Source: Chromobotia macracanthus
Taxonomy: Eukaryota > Chordata > Actinopteri > Cypriniformes > Botiidae
Direction: 5' to 3'
NCBI GenBank assembly: GCA_036877525.1
Contig: JAZGTH010000008.1
Span: 462,001 to 526,000, forward strand
DNA length: 64,000 nucleotides
Below the pieces are notes generated by a model. It was given only the letters and a program-made list of their open reading frames with translations, did no database searches and was not told the origin of the DNA. A program made the translations under genes and the position numbers. This document shows, one piece after another, positions 20,866-31,979 of this stretch (within the stretch, counting starts at the first letter, position 1; each line of letters begins with the position of its first letter).

Positions 20866-23279
20866 CCAAATGATGCGTTACGCACAGCTTTTGTAGATAT
20901 TCTGGACTCGCTTGGCGTTAGTCAAAAGGTGTCGGGACCCACTCATAAATGTAATCACACTTTGGACCTAATCCTGTCATTTGGACTCAATATAAACAAC
21001 ATAGAAATATTACCTCAGAACGATGCCCCGTCTTCTACACTGTAATGTTAGATGAGCCCTCTCGTCCAACACCACGACAAAGACCAAGCAGAACAATCAC
21101 ATCTACTACCAAAGATAGTTTTATTAGCAATCTTCCAGATCTGTCTCAAATGCATCATGTAATAAACAACATTGAAGATCTCGATGCTGCGACAGAAACT
21201 TTAAACAAAGCTTTTTCAGGTACGCTAGAAGTTGTCGCACCAATTAGGCTTAAGAAGGTGAAGGAGAGAGCGCCAGCACCATGGTATAATAACGACTTAT
21301 CAGCTCTTAAAAAGGCAGCTAGAAAAATGGAGCGTAGATGGAGGAATACAAACTTAGACATATGGAGTGATGCATGGAAAGAGAGTGTCCACAAATACAA
21401 ACAGTCTCTAAAAATGGCTAAATGTACCTACCTAAGCAAGTTGATCAGAGAAAATCAGAATAATCCACGATTTCTTTTCAATATTGTTGCAAATCTGACC
21501 AAAGACAAAGCATCAACAGACAGAGATGCTAAACTACAGCACAGTAGTAATGATTGTATGAAATTCTTTGCAAATAAAATAGAGCAAATCAGTAAAAATA
21601 TCGAATTTATTCAACCAGCCTTACCTTTTGTCTAATAGCATTGCGTACTACAGCATGCCTCAAGAACTACTAGACTCATTTACTGCCATATCATTGGACG
21701 AGCTCTTGAAAATATTGAACTCATCAAAAATGTCTACCTGTATATTAGATCCCATTCCCACAAAACTACTCAAAGACGTTTTTTCCTGCTGTGTCGGAAC
21801 CATTGCTCAATATTATAAATTTCTCATTAGAATTAGGCTATGTCCCAGCAGCTTTTAAAACATCAGTTATTAGGCCTATCATTAAGAATTAAGAAGCAAA
21901 TTTATCATTGCTATCATCAAGAAGCAAAATCTTGGCCAGGGAGAGCTGACCAACTTCAGACCAATTTCAAATCTTCCCTTTTTATCGAAAATACTGGAAA
22001 AAGTAGTGTCTGGACAACTCCAGACATTCTTAGCTAAAAATAGCATATATGACAAATTTCAATCAGGATTTAGGCCCCACCATAGCACAGAAACAGCCTT
22101 GCTCAGAGTTACAAACAACCTCCTTTTAGCATCTGACCACGGTGAAACATCCCTTCTTATATTACTGGACCTCAGTGCAGCTTTTGATACCATAGATCAT
22201 AAAATTCTTCTTGATAGACTGCAAAACTGTGTTGGCATTAGTGGTCAAGCACTAGCCTGGTTTAAATCCTATTTAACTGACTGTTACCACTTTGTCTATG
22301 TTAACGAGGAAAAGTCCTGTTACTCTCCGGTCAAATATGGCATGCCACAGGGTTCAGTTCTTGGTCCTATTGTTTTTCATTATATATGCTTCCGCTTGGA
22401 GATATTACTAAGAAATATGACATTAGTTTTCACTGCTACGCTGACGATACTCAGCTTTACATTTTCTCAGAACCTGGCAAAACCCATCGCTTTTCTAAGC
22501 TAACAGACTGTATTAACGGCATCAGAAAATGGGTGGCTAACAAATTCCTCCTGCTTAACCCGAATAAGACAGAGGTCTTGATTATTGAACCCAATAGCTC
22601 TAAACTAGATTTGACAGACTACAACATCCTTATTGAAGGTTGCACTATTGCACCAGCTTCCGCAGTTAAGAACCTCGGTGTGATCCTAGATAAGAACCTC
22701 TCATTCGATAGTCACATTTCCAGTATGTGTCGTACCGCATTCCTACACCTTAGAAACATTTCCAAGGTTCGTCACATGCTGTCTGTCTCAGATGCTGAGA
22801 AGCTTATCCACTCATTTATGATCTCAAGAATTGACTATTGTAACTCATTACTGGGGGGGTGTCACGCAAAACAAATAAATAAGCTTCAGCTGTTCCAAAA
22901 TGCAGCTTCAAGAATGCTCACTAGATCTAAGAAATACGACCATATAAGCCCAATTCTAGCAACACTGCACTGGCTACCTGTAAAATATCTCATTAATTTT
23001 AAAATACTATTAATTACTTATAAAGCCCTACATGGTCTAGCGCCTTCATATATTTGTGAATTACTTTCAGATTACAATCCATTGTGGACACTGTGCTTGC
23101 AAAATAGTGGTCTGCTAATAATTCCAAGAACATCTAAAACGTCTAAAGGCGGCAGATCTTTCTCCTACCTAGCACCAAAACTATGGAATGACCTCCCCAG
23201 CAATGTTCGGGACTCAGACACACTCGAGGAGTTCAAGTCTAAACTAAAGACCTATCTCTTCAGACGAGCATTCACTTAA
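20866..23279 (+). pseudogene. LINE-A copy 1 ORF2 (endonuclease end + RT), frameshifted
   Basis: Remnants of the apurinic-type endonuclease C-terminus, then a linker (21045-21635) and the reverse transcriptase in pieces: 21628-21858, 22006-22503, 22386-23279. RT landmarks: SAAFDTIDHKIL (22175-22210), PQGSVLGPIV (22346-22375), CYADDTQLYI (about 22434-22463), then a C-terminal domain ending LKTYLFRRAFT. A deletion at about 21021-21025 removes the endonuclease Ser-Asp-His motif that copy 2 retains. A frameshift near 22375-22395 is shared with copy 2; others are private. Confidence 0.9.
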
Positions 23280-24206
23280 CTCAACTACTGTCACACCTAG
23301 GCCACAACAGCTAGGCATAACTGGAACCGAGCACACTTTTTATCCACTCTACTACATGGCTTCCACATTGTGTGAAAATGGCTGCTATGCTAGTATAAGC
23401 CTGTTTTGTTTCCCTCTCTCTATCTTTCTCTCTCCCTCTCTTTCCGAGGGACTCTGAGCGATACAGATTAAGTCCAGTTTGGCGAGACAACACTCACAAC
23501 AGCCTAACCAAGGAGGTGACCACCATGGGAACTGTGAAAAATCAACCGCCACCATCACCTATTACATTAATGCAACTGTTAATCTATACTCATATTTTTA
23601 GCCAAATACATGATTCTGTCTATGCCAGCAGTTTGATGTTATAGCTGCTCTCAGTCTCATTTAACGTCGGCATCCTAGCCAAAACATCCCTGATTGTATT
23701 ATGTCAGCCATCAGGCTAACATAAAATGAATATAAAATCACCAGACCCAAATTAAAAGTAGTTATTACTATAAATCAATACTGAAATCATAACAGCACTG
23801 ATTATGACGCTGCAAATATATAAAACTTTAAATCAGAATACTGACTGTGATGCTGTAAACCTAACACCAAAGTACTGTTTGCAGCTGTAAAGCGTCAGAG
23901 GAGAAATGACCCTCCCGATGAGCCTGGGTTCTCCCAAGGTTTTTTTCTCCACATTTATCATTGGAGTTTGGGTTCCTTGCCACTGTTGCCGTGTTGGAGT
24001 GCTCACTGGGAGACTGCGGATAATAGATATTTCATACTCCATAGTTAATATCTTATTCGACACTTAGTTATTGATAATTGACATACCGATGTTACTGTAT
24101 CATTGTCTATATTTCCTTGTTTTTTCTTTTTCCTCCCTGTAAAGCGGCTTTGAGACAATGATGAATTGTAAAAGCTCTATACAAACAAAGTTGAATTGAA
24201 TTGAAT
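23280..24206 (+). other. LINE-A copy 1 3' UTR and tail
   Basis: Closely matches 38052-38998 of copy 2. It contains CCTCTCTCTATCTTTCTCTCTCCCTCTC, the GAGCCTGGGTTCTCCCAAGG block, and a terminal AAGCGGCTTTGAGACAATG followed by the (TTGAA) tail. The stem-like block near the 3' end is the part probably recognised by the LINE's own RT. Confidence 0.8.
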
Positions 24207-25745
24207 TAAAGGACTGGCCACAACCAAAGACAAAGAATTACAATGTTTACTGGTATTTGCAAACTTCTATCATAGGTTCTGTGATCTGTAATTTTAAATC
24301 AATTAGTTCTCCACTAACTTATCTCTCTTCCATCACAGGCCCAAATCTCTGTCCTCCAGCCCTGAAGCCATCCAAGCTTTTTAAAGCCTCAAGGAAGCGT
24401 TCTGCACAGCACCTGCTCTCCGACACCCAAGACTTGATGCACCATTCAACACTGAAGTGGATGCATCAACAACGGGAGTAGGTGCTGTGTTATCTCAACG
24501 GCAGGGGATGCCCCCAACTCTCCATCCATTTGCTTTCTTTTACAGGAAGCTGTCCCCAGCGGAGCTTTACTATGACATTGGTAATTGTGAGTTACTCACC
24601 ATCAATATAGCCCTGGAAGAATGGAGACATTGGCTGGAGGGAGCCCAATATCCATTTGAAGGTATCACTGACCATCGCAATCTTGAATACCTCTGTGAAG
24701 CCAAGCGCCTAAATCCACGTTAAGCCAGGTGGGCACTCTTCTTTACTCATTTTCATTTCACTGTCATCTACCGCCCAGGTACGAAGAACCAACAAGCTGA
24801 TGCCCTTTCTTGACTCTACCAACCTTCTGACGAACTATCACCACCAAAACCCATTCTCCCTCCAACCATTATTGTTAGCCCCATCAAGTAAGCCATAGAT
24901 GAGGACATAGCAGAAGAAACTCATCATAAACCGGCTCCACCGGAAGGTCCTGAGGGTAAAATATATTACTCCGGGTTACCCTCATGGATTCAGCACATAC
25001 CTCTCGGGCTCTGGACCCTCTTGCTCATTCAAGATTTGTACTGGTGGCCCATAATGGCCCAGGATATCTCTGGGTATGTCAAGGGTTGCTCAGTCTGTGT
25101 CTTGTCCAAAGTATCTTGTGACCTACCAGAAGGTAAACTTGTTCCATTGCCCATCCCACGTAGGCTCCGATCCCACATCAGAGTGGACTTTATTACAGAG
25201 CTTTCACCCTCAGACTCCAATACATGTATACTCATTGCTGTTGATTGTTTCTCTAAAGCCTTCAAACTTATGCAACTCAAATCTACCCACTGCCATGATA
25301 ACTGCTGAAACTCTCTTTCACCAGATATTCCACCACTTCGGTATCCCTGAGGACATTGTTTCAGACTAAGGCCCTCCCTCAGTTCATCTCACTTGTATGA
25401 CAAGCCTTCTTCTGGTTACTGGGGGTTTCCATCAGTTTAACTTCTGGATATCATGCACAGTCCAATGGCAGACTGAGCAAAAGATCCAGGAGATCTGGAG
25501 ATACCTGTGATCATACTGCCACAAACATCAGCACAGCTGGAATCAGTTGCTCCCTTGACCAAGTATGCACAGAACTCCCTTTGTCAGCCATCCACGTGGC
25601 TCACTCCCTTTCACTGCATGCTTAGGTACCAACCGCCCGTTTCCCTGGTGAGGTTCCCTCCGACATTCCAGCTGTGGACCACTGGTTCCGTATGAGCAAG
25701 AGGGTCTGGGACCCTTCGCCCTCTCAGCTCATCTTTAAGACGTAA
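24207..25745 (+). pseudogene. Gypsy-B RT thumb, RNase H and integrase
   Basis: It resumes with DWPQPKTKELQ (24211 on) exactly where the RT thumb is expected. Frames 24457-24723 carry RNase H (EVDASTTGVGAVLSQ; EEWRHWLEGAQYPF; ITDHRNLEYL), then YRPGTKNQQADALS (about 24770-24811). Integrase follows: LYWWPIMAQDISGYVKGCSVC (25036-25098), VDFITELSPSD (25186-25218), HHFGIPEDIVSD then a stop (about 25331-25368), and LTKYAQNSLCQ. Stops occur at 24721, 24811, 25369 and elsewhere. It fades out at about 25745 with no chromodomain or LTR visible. Confidence 0.85.
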
Positions 25746-26984
25746 TTATAGGTCATAATAAGCAGCTTTCGCAAATTACCTATGAAGTCATTTTTTGGAT
25801 GATGACAGGCTTAGTTAAAAAAAACTTGCAATTGCTCTTAAATGATGCGAGCCACAAACACCAAAGATTTCAAAGTTATTTTGTAATGTATGGCTTCACC
25901 TTTTAAACTCAGATTTTTTTATTCTCTCAATTTAACCTGTCATATAAAATCCTCTTATTCACTTAACCTTATGCCAGGTGTTACATTCTCCAGCTAAACA
26001 AAAATGAATTTATAGATAGGATATCCTGTGGTTGTAGGCCCATATAAAGCATGTGTAAAGGACTCAAAATGTTGAAGCCCCAAAAAGCTGCCCAATATCT
26101 GCCTTTGTTCCTGCCCTACCCCCTTCCCACCATACAAGAGTGTCGTCACCAGAGTTATGACTTCCTGGTGTCTGCACACCTGTATCTCATTCCGCACTCA
26201 TTACATTTTGTATATATAGACCTGTTTCATGGGATCCAACTAATTATTCTTGTGCCACTAACACGATTCTCTACCAGCTGAGCCACAGAAAATTCCAATC
26301 AGCATGCACAAACCCCACAAAACGTGAAGGTAAGAGTTTCTATGGTATTGCCTGCTACCGGTAACGGTGCTAATTTAGTAAACATTGCTATGGGTCATAT
26401 TTGAGGAAAAGGGACAAACGGCATATAAGGTTGTATTGTTTGGAGGATAAGTTTATTTAACTTTACTGTAATACATGTGTATATGTATACTTTGATTTTT
26501 TTCTATGGCAAACTACTGCTGCAACAAAGAAAGCAGTCTCTACCTAAGATTCTATATTTCCTAATAAAATGATGCATCCTGGAATTGCATTGGAATTTTC
26601 CAAATCCTTCTCTTGTTACGTACCACTGCTGTACAATATTCAACTCACTTGTGTTGTGTGCGGGGAACTTGCACTTGAACACCTTGCCACCTAGCTAAAT
26701 TGATCTAAAAATTGTGACACAAAGACTTCCTTTTAAAGATCCTGGCTCAATAAACTTTGGAACATTGATGAGTCACTTTCATATGTGCTTACATTGTAAT
26801 ATGTAATTATTGGTATCAGTTAGGGCTGATTCCTTACAAAAATTTGTTCTGCTGTTTAAAGTACATTATGAAAAATACTTTTAGTTTGTTATATATCCAT
26901 GTAACATTTTAGTCAAATAATTAACCACAAATTAAAAAAAATTAAATAACTAGATTGTGCTCCCTACCTAGCCATGTTTATTTA
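25746..26984. other. AT-rich spacer, no gene seen
   Basis: About 1.2 kb with no convincing coding. At 26100-26290 there is a promoter/LTR-like phrase (GACTTCCTGGTGTCTGCACACCTG..TTTTGTATATATAGACC) similar in style to the U3 of the solo LTR at 27.2 kb. It could be an old LTR scrap of Gypsy-B, but I cannot find matching ends. Confidence 0.4.
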
Positions 26985-27106
26985 TGTTGAAATATAATTA
27001 CATACGGGTTTGCCATTCTATTACATGTCAGCAACATGCTAAAACATACTACCATAATGTTAAAACATGTTACATGCTAAACATCATGTTAGAACATGCT
27101 AGCATC
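26985..27106. repeat. Minisatellite-like AACATGCTA/ATCATGTTA tract (left half)
   Basis: Alternating short words of the AACATGCTA and ATCATGTTA type, e.g. CAACATGCTAAAACATAC and ACATCATGTTAGAACATGC. The tract continues at 27597-27720 on the other side of a solo LTR, so the LTR inserted within it. Confidence 0.65.
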
Positions 27107-27111
27107 AAGGT

Positions 27112-27591
27112 GTTACGAAGGAGCGTTCCCGCTCCACCTCCTCCGCGCCACCTGAGGGAACCGTCACCTGAATATTAGTTTCTGTTTTGGACTACATTTC
27201 CCATCAGGCCTCATTCCTTGGATTGATTACTTCCTGCACACCTGTTCCCCATTATCCCATATATATAAACCCTTGGCTTCCTCATGCTCATTGCAAAGTC
27301 TTGTTTTGCCCTGGCAACATTACTGGGCGTTATTTCTACATTTCTTGGATTACTGGTGTTTGGATTTTGGATTGTTTATTCTTGTTTTTGGATTGTTTGC
27401 TGCCTGCCTTGTTTATTGGACTGTTTACCCTGGTTATCGATTGTTTATTGCCTGCTCCGACCCTTGCCTGCTTCACGTTTATGATCTTGCCTTACCTCTG
27501 TTAACCCTGTTTGCTGTTTTTGACCATTGCCTGTTTACACTACAAAATAAAAGCTGCAAATGGATCCCAAGGCGCCCGCCCCTTTGTTACA
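27112..27591 (+). mobile_element. Solo LTR, copy C, 5-bp target duplication CAAGG
   Basis: A 480-bp unit beginning TGTTACGAAGGAGCG and ending CCTTTGTTACA, flanked by CAAGG at 27107-27111 and 27592-27596. Inside are CCCATATATATAAACCC (TATA box, about 27256-27272) and AAAATAAAAGCTGCAAATGG near the 3' end (about 27543). This layout (TATA, T-rich transcribed part, AATAAA, GGATCC-containing U5) resembles the Gypsy-A LTR, so I infer a Ty3/gypsy LTR left by LTR-LTR recombination. The overlapping short frames rich in L/F/C are not genes. Confidence 0.93.
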
Positions 27592-27596
27592 CAAGG

Positions 27597-27720
27597 TAGT
27601 ACATACTAACATCCACAAAAACATGCTATCATCATGTTATAACATGCTGAATGCCAATTTTTTAACATGTCAGAACAGGCATCATACATCATGTTAAAAT
27701 AGGTTAGCAACATCACAAAA
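27597..27720. repeat. Minisatellite-like AACATGCTA/ATCATGTTA tract (right half)
   Basis: Continuation of the tract at 26985-27106: ACATGCTATCATCATGTTAT, AACATGCTGAATGCC, ATACATCATGTTAAAATAGG. It fades into AT-rich DNA after 27720. Confidence 0.6.
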
Positions 27721-28510
27721 CTAAAAAAAAGATCTAAATAAAATGTAAGGCTTTTGAAACCTTTAAATTTAAGTATTTTAAACATTTAGGCCAGGCTTTG
27801 TTAAGCCAACATTAAGTTTATCTACAAACTTTAATGTCTAGTTATTGAAAATTTTGGACATTAACTCCTTCTAGAGCTTTTTAAGCTACAATTAACCAAA
27901 CATCCATATATTAAAAGGATCTTCTGTAGGAAAAATAAAACATCAAAAACTGTGCAGGACAAACAAGGCCAGATTAGCCAATAAAGCTGAAAACAAAAAC
28001 CCACAAGGGATAAAAACAGGGGACCCAGGACCAATGATTGCATCAGACTTTCTCATTGTCCATCATTTTTACAATTGTATGTAGTACTAACTAAAGCCAG
28101 AGAGCGCCTTGTCTAAAGTCGTCCCCTCAGGCTGGACAAGGACATCATGGAATAAGATCAAAGACAAGACATCACTAGGAAAAGGTAATTAATATGCACC
28201 CTCACCCCAAGTGGACATTGGTGGGAACTGCAGTTACAACCTATAAATGTCTCTGATGTAACTTTGATGACCTTCAGATTTTTTTGTCATTGCTGAAAAA
28301 TGTTAATATTCGGAATAAAATGAAAATATTCGGTTAATGCAACTTCTGCTCAAAAAAGGGAGCTACAACCAAAAATATTCCAAAATTGACTCACCAATGC
28401 ACCATCAAGACAAGAGAAAGAACAAACCCACACAGGAAAGAGATTTAATAAGTAGAATGAGGAAGGGTGCTCAAGTAATTCCAGGTGCTAATAAAGGTAA
28501 TTGCAAAGAG
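27721..28510. other. Spacer, no gene seen
   Basis: Nearly 800 bases without a recognisable gene or element. The frame from 28337 is low in protein character and runs into the LINE-B leader. Confidence 0.4.
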
Positions 28511-28639
28511 AAGCCTTTGATATCACAAGATTGCGCCGCCAAGTTCGGACGCCATCCTGGACGCTCCGCTAAGACTGTGTTTTTATTTATTTATTTACGT
28601 ACTTATTACCTAAGAGGTAAAACTACTCTTACCTTTCGT

Positions 28640-29944
28640 ACACATTACATCTGCACTGATGACATACGACAGCAGAACACTTTTAAACATCGGAAACCAA
28701 CTTACTCACCTATTTATTGACGCTTTACACACCAATTCGACATGGCCACCTGAGATTCTTCGCTTGGCAGGTGAGAACAATGGCCGTGAGGAAGCTCTTC
28801 TAAGGCGACGGTACAAGAAACACAGAGGTAAATGCGCTGGGGTTCGCAACAGACTTGGGACTAGAGCACACAGTCCACCTTTGCCCAGTATTCTGCTCGC
28901 CAACATCCAATCATTCGAGAACAAGATGGATGATCTCAGAGCCAGGATAAGATTCCAACGGGACATAAGGGACTGTAACATTATCTGCCTGTCCGAAACA
29001 TGGCTGACCCCTTCGGTACCGGATGAAGCTGTAACGCGTCTGATAACTTTTCTGTTCTTCGGATAACTTTTCTGTTCTTCCCCACCACCTCTGCTTTTAG
29101 AGTCTGTTTCATGATTAACAACATATGGTGTGACCCCAGGAACATTTCCACTCTGTCGCCTCACCTAGAACACCTAACAATCATGTGCCGCCCATTCTAC
29201 CTGCCTTGTGAGTTTACAGCGGTCATTGCCACGGCTGTGTATATCCCTCCTCAAGCGGACATGGATCTGGCCCTGTCTAAGCTCCATGACACGCTCAGTG
29301 TTTGCATAAACAACCACCTGGACGCGGCTATCATTGTGTCTGGTGACTTCAATAAAGCCAACCTTAGACAGGTAATGCCGAACTTTTACCAGCACATCTC
29401 CTGTCCAACGAGAGGGGGTAATACATTGGACCACTGCTACACAATATTCAGAAATGGTTACAAAGCCAACTTGCTGCCGGCTTTTGGAAAATTGGACCAC
29501 GCCGCCATTTTCCTCATACCGGAATATAAACAAAAGCTTGAACAGGAAGCTCCTGAGAGGCGGGAGGTGAAACGCTGGTCTGCCCAATCAGAGGCTGCGC
29601 TACAGGATGCGCTCGATGACACAGACTGGGATATGTTCCGCTCTAGCTCTGCTGACGTTAGTGAGTTTGCAGATGTAACCGTGAGCTTTGTTGGTATGCT
29701 TGTTGAGCAAGTAACACCCACCATTACAATAAAAACATTCCCAAACCAGAAACCATGGGTCGACAGTACAATCAGGGCAGCAGTGAATGCACGCACAGCA
29801 GCGTACAACGCGGGACTCCTGTCGGGGGGCATGTCACGGTTAAAACCGCTAAACAACAGTACAGAGAGTGGAGTCTCACTTCTAACTGAACGACTCCAGA
29901 CGCATGTGGCAGGGACTGAGGACCATCTGCGCTTTTGGAAGTAA
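28640..29944 (+). pseudogene. LINE-B copy 2 ORF: leader and endonuclease
   Basis: The first part (28659-29066) reads YDSRTLLNIG.. then LLANIQSFENKMDDLRAR and IICLSETWLTPSVPDEAV, the start of the endonuclease. The frame is lost over a tandem duplication at 29042-29080 and resumes at 29111-29944 with RPFYLPCEFTAVIATAVYIPP, SGDFNKANLRQVMPNFYQH, and KPWVDSTIRAAV. The catalytic GDFN motif is intact. The terminal motif that should read S-D-H is L-D-H here (KLDHAAIFLIPEY). A deletion near 29838 removes the linker before the RT. Confidence 0.85.
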
Positions 29945-30059
29945 ACCCTCCATCACGGTTAAAATGGTTAAAGCTAACTCTCTCTGGCAAACGAGCCGAA
30001 CACCTTTTATGCGCGGTTTGAAGCAGACCACCCTGGCAACGTCGGTGGTCTGCCAGTAA

Positions 30060-30960
30060 TAACACCATAATCCCTCATAGACTGGTCTCCAAACTGAGAG
30101 ATCTAGGACTGAATCCCCACCTCTGCGAATGGGTTCTGGGCTTCCTTTCATGCAGACCTCAGGTAGTGAGGGTAGGTCAGAACACCTCCAACATCATCAC
30201 CCTGAGTACAGGAGCCCCACAAGGTTGCATTCTCAGTCCCCTGCTCTACTCACTGTATACATATGACTGTGTTTCCTCTCACGACTCCAAATCTATCATC
30301 AAGTTTGCAGATGATACAGTGGTGATGGGCCTCATCTCCAACAACGATGAGTCTGCCTACCATGATGAAGTGGAGAAATTAACATTATGGTGCCAAGCTA
30401 ACTGTCTCTCTCTGAATGTCAGCAAAACCAAAGAAATGGTTGTTGATTTTAGGAGGAGGCAGCAGCGGACCTACTCCCCAGTAATCATCAATGGGACCCC
30501 TGTGGATAAAGTGAGCAGCTATAAATACCTCAGTGTGGTCATCAAAAAAGCCAGACAAAGACTGTACCATCTGAGATTACTGAGGAAATTCAGTGTTTCC
30601 CCTACGATCCTGAAAACTTTCTACACTGGGGCTGTAGAGAGTGTATTGACTCAGTGCATCTCATCATGGTATGGAAACATATGTCAAAGATCGTAAAGCT
30701 CTTCAGAGAGTGGTGCGCTCAGCTGAGCGTATCTCCAGGACGGATCTCCCTTCTTTGGATGACATATACACCAGATGATGCAAAGCTAGGGCTGCTAAGA
30801 TCCTCAAAGACTCCACCCACCCTGGACACCGGCTGTTCATATTGCTACACTCGGGTAGACGCTTCCGCACCTTGATGGCTAAAACGGAGAGACTCAGGAG
30901 GAGCTTCTTCCCTCAGGCCATCAGACATCTAAACATGGACAAACATACACACTACATTTA
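30060..30960 (+). pseudogene. LINE-B copy 2 reverse transcriptase, N-terminal part deleted
   Basis: Resumes at IIPHRLVSKLRDLGL-like coding (about 30070) and the frame 30166-30696: VRVGQNTSNIITLSTGAPQGC, IKFADDTVVMGLISNND (30298-30348), SLNVSKTKEMVVDFRR, then ARQRLYHLRLLRKFSVSP. The RT fingers (about 170 residues in copy 3) are missing, and a smaller deletion drops the segment after YKYLSVVI. A final C-terminal part is readable only in broken frames to about 30960. Confidence 0.85.
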
Positions 30961-31448
30961 AGTGACTCTGGCATAACATGCTAGTTATACCACTTTGCAC
31001 ACTGCATTCCACTTGCATACTGCACTTGCACTTTATTATAATTTATAATTTATACAATTCATCTACGCCATCCACATACAATCTATTCTGTTATTCTGTC
31101 ACTGGTCCAATTGTATTTTTGTATTTTTTGCACTTTTAAGTACTTTAACATTTCGTGTGTTTTTACTTTTTAGTATTTATCTCACAGTCTAATAGAGCAT
31201 TCAGATTCACATTTCACTACTTGTTGTATTCTATATAACTTGTATGTGACAAATAAATCTTGACTCTTGACTCTTGAAAGCAGAAGTGGCCTAGTGGTGT
31301 GATAAGCGTGGTTAGTTTCCTATAGTTACATTCCAATGGTATCTGCTAGGAGAATACACCTGCACCAGAAGAAGCAGTATGAATCATGCTTTACTGTTTC
31401 ATTCAATTCCTTATTGTCAATAAGCTTCTCACCTTGTCATTCTTTTTA

Positions 31449-31949
31449 TCACATGGGAGCATACCAGTCCATGGCTTTATTGACCTCTTCTATGATCCCT
31501 GACTTTAAAGCAGCAGTCAATAACTTTTGCTTTTCTATGGCCATCTTTGTTTGAAACATAAAATCACAGATTGCTTGCAGAATTATTTTCTTAACATGGA
31601 TGAAAAGTTTACATTCTAAACAACTGCTGTAGAACAAGATACAATCGCTGCACCATTCAATAATTTTTATTATAAATTTATGGTTTTGAATCAGGATAAG
31701 GAGATTAGTTTGAACACTGATCTGTTCACTGCACTTGCTCAATAACTGACTTTTGTTTACTTTTAATGATAAAGTTGTGGATCGTAGCTTTAAAATATTC
31801 AGCAGCTCTTCTTCCACTTTTTCAATAATGAAATGGGAAAATGGAGAGGAGAGGCTGTATGACTTAACAACCGATCTGAGCTTGATTTTGCTAGGTTCAC
31901 AAATTAGCAGTCCAAAGTCTCCAAAATCATCATTTTCAGAGCTAACCAT
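31449..31949 (-). other. 166-residue open frame, unrecognised
   Basis: An ATG-started frame ending next to the LINE-B tail. It is rich in Leu, Ile, Lys and Ser, with an amphipathic stretch VEEELLNILKLRSTTLSL and no domain I know. Composition matches the AT-rich surroundings. The region 31500-31620 has the wording of old interspersed repeats (GCAGTCAATAACTTTTGC). It may be chance; kept because 166 codons is long for this base composition. Confidence 0.25.
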
Positions 31950-31979
31950 CTGCTGACCATCTCCATTTTACAGGCAGAG

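Larger units (their letters stand above)
20845..24206 (+). mobile_element. LINE-A copy 1 (L2/CR1-group LINE), 5'-truncated, nested in Gypsy-B
   Basis: Sequence from about 20865 matches LINE-A copy 2 from 35675 onward at high identity through the 3' UTR and tail. The host gypsy is cut at 20844 and resumes at 24207. TAAAGG flanks both sides (20839-20844 and 24207-24212), and the host coding phase is restored across the insertion. The 5' junction holds about 20 bases not found in copy 2 (see findings). It ends in TACAAACAAAGTTGAATTGAATTGAATT, the pentameric tail typical of this LINE group. Confidence 0.9.
19435..25745 (+). mobile_element. Gypsy-B: decayed Ty3/gypsy element split by LINE-A
   Basis: Coding remains run 19500-20844 (zinc knuckle, protease, first part of RT) and resume at 24207-25745 (RT thumb, RNase H, integrase). 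A complete LINE insertion lies between. The protein is of the same general lineage as Gypsy-A: both carry WDCAIDLLP before the RT and an EEWRHWLEGA stretch in RNase H. Stops and frameshifts occur throughout, and I see no LTR at either end. It is clearly older than Gypsy-A. Confidence 0.85.
28520..31278 (+). mobile_element. LINE-B copy 2 (Jockey-group LINE, Rex1/CR1-like), internally deleted
   Basis: It starts near 28520 (GATTGCGCCGCCAAG..), runs through an endonuclease, a gapped RT and a 3' UTR, and ends in GACAAATAAATCTTGACTCTTGACTCTTGA (about 31238-31275), a short tandem CTTGA tail expected of a target-primed LINE. The clade assignment is inference from motif style: the RPFYLP.EFTAV..VYIPP endonuclease block and the FADD RT. 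Large internal deletions exist; no clear target duplication was found. Confidence 0.8.

Noticed and set aside
26100..26290. A solo LTR near 26.1-26.3 kb
   Set aside because: Only a U3-like phrase is present; no TG..CA ends, AATAAA or target duplication.
27187..27599. Three overlapping hydrophobic frames that look like membrane proteins
   Set aside because: They are the T-rich transcribed part of solo LTR copy C, with exact TG..CA ends and target duplication.
26985..27720. CRISPR-like array (regular short repeats)
   Set aside because: Repeats are imperfect and spacers are not unique equal-length sequences; this is a fish minisatellite-like tract in a vertebrate genome.
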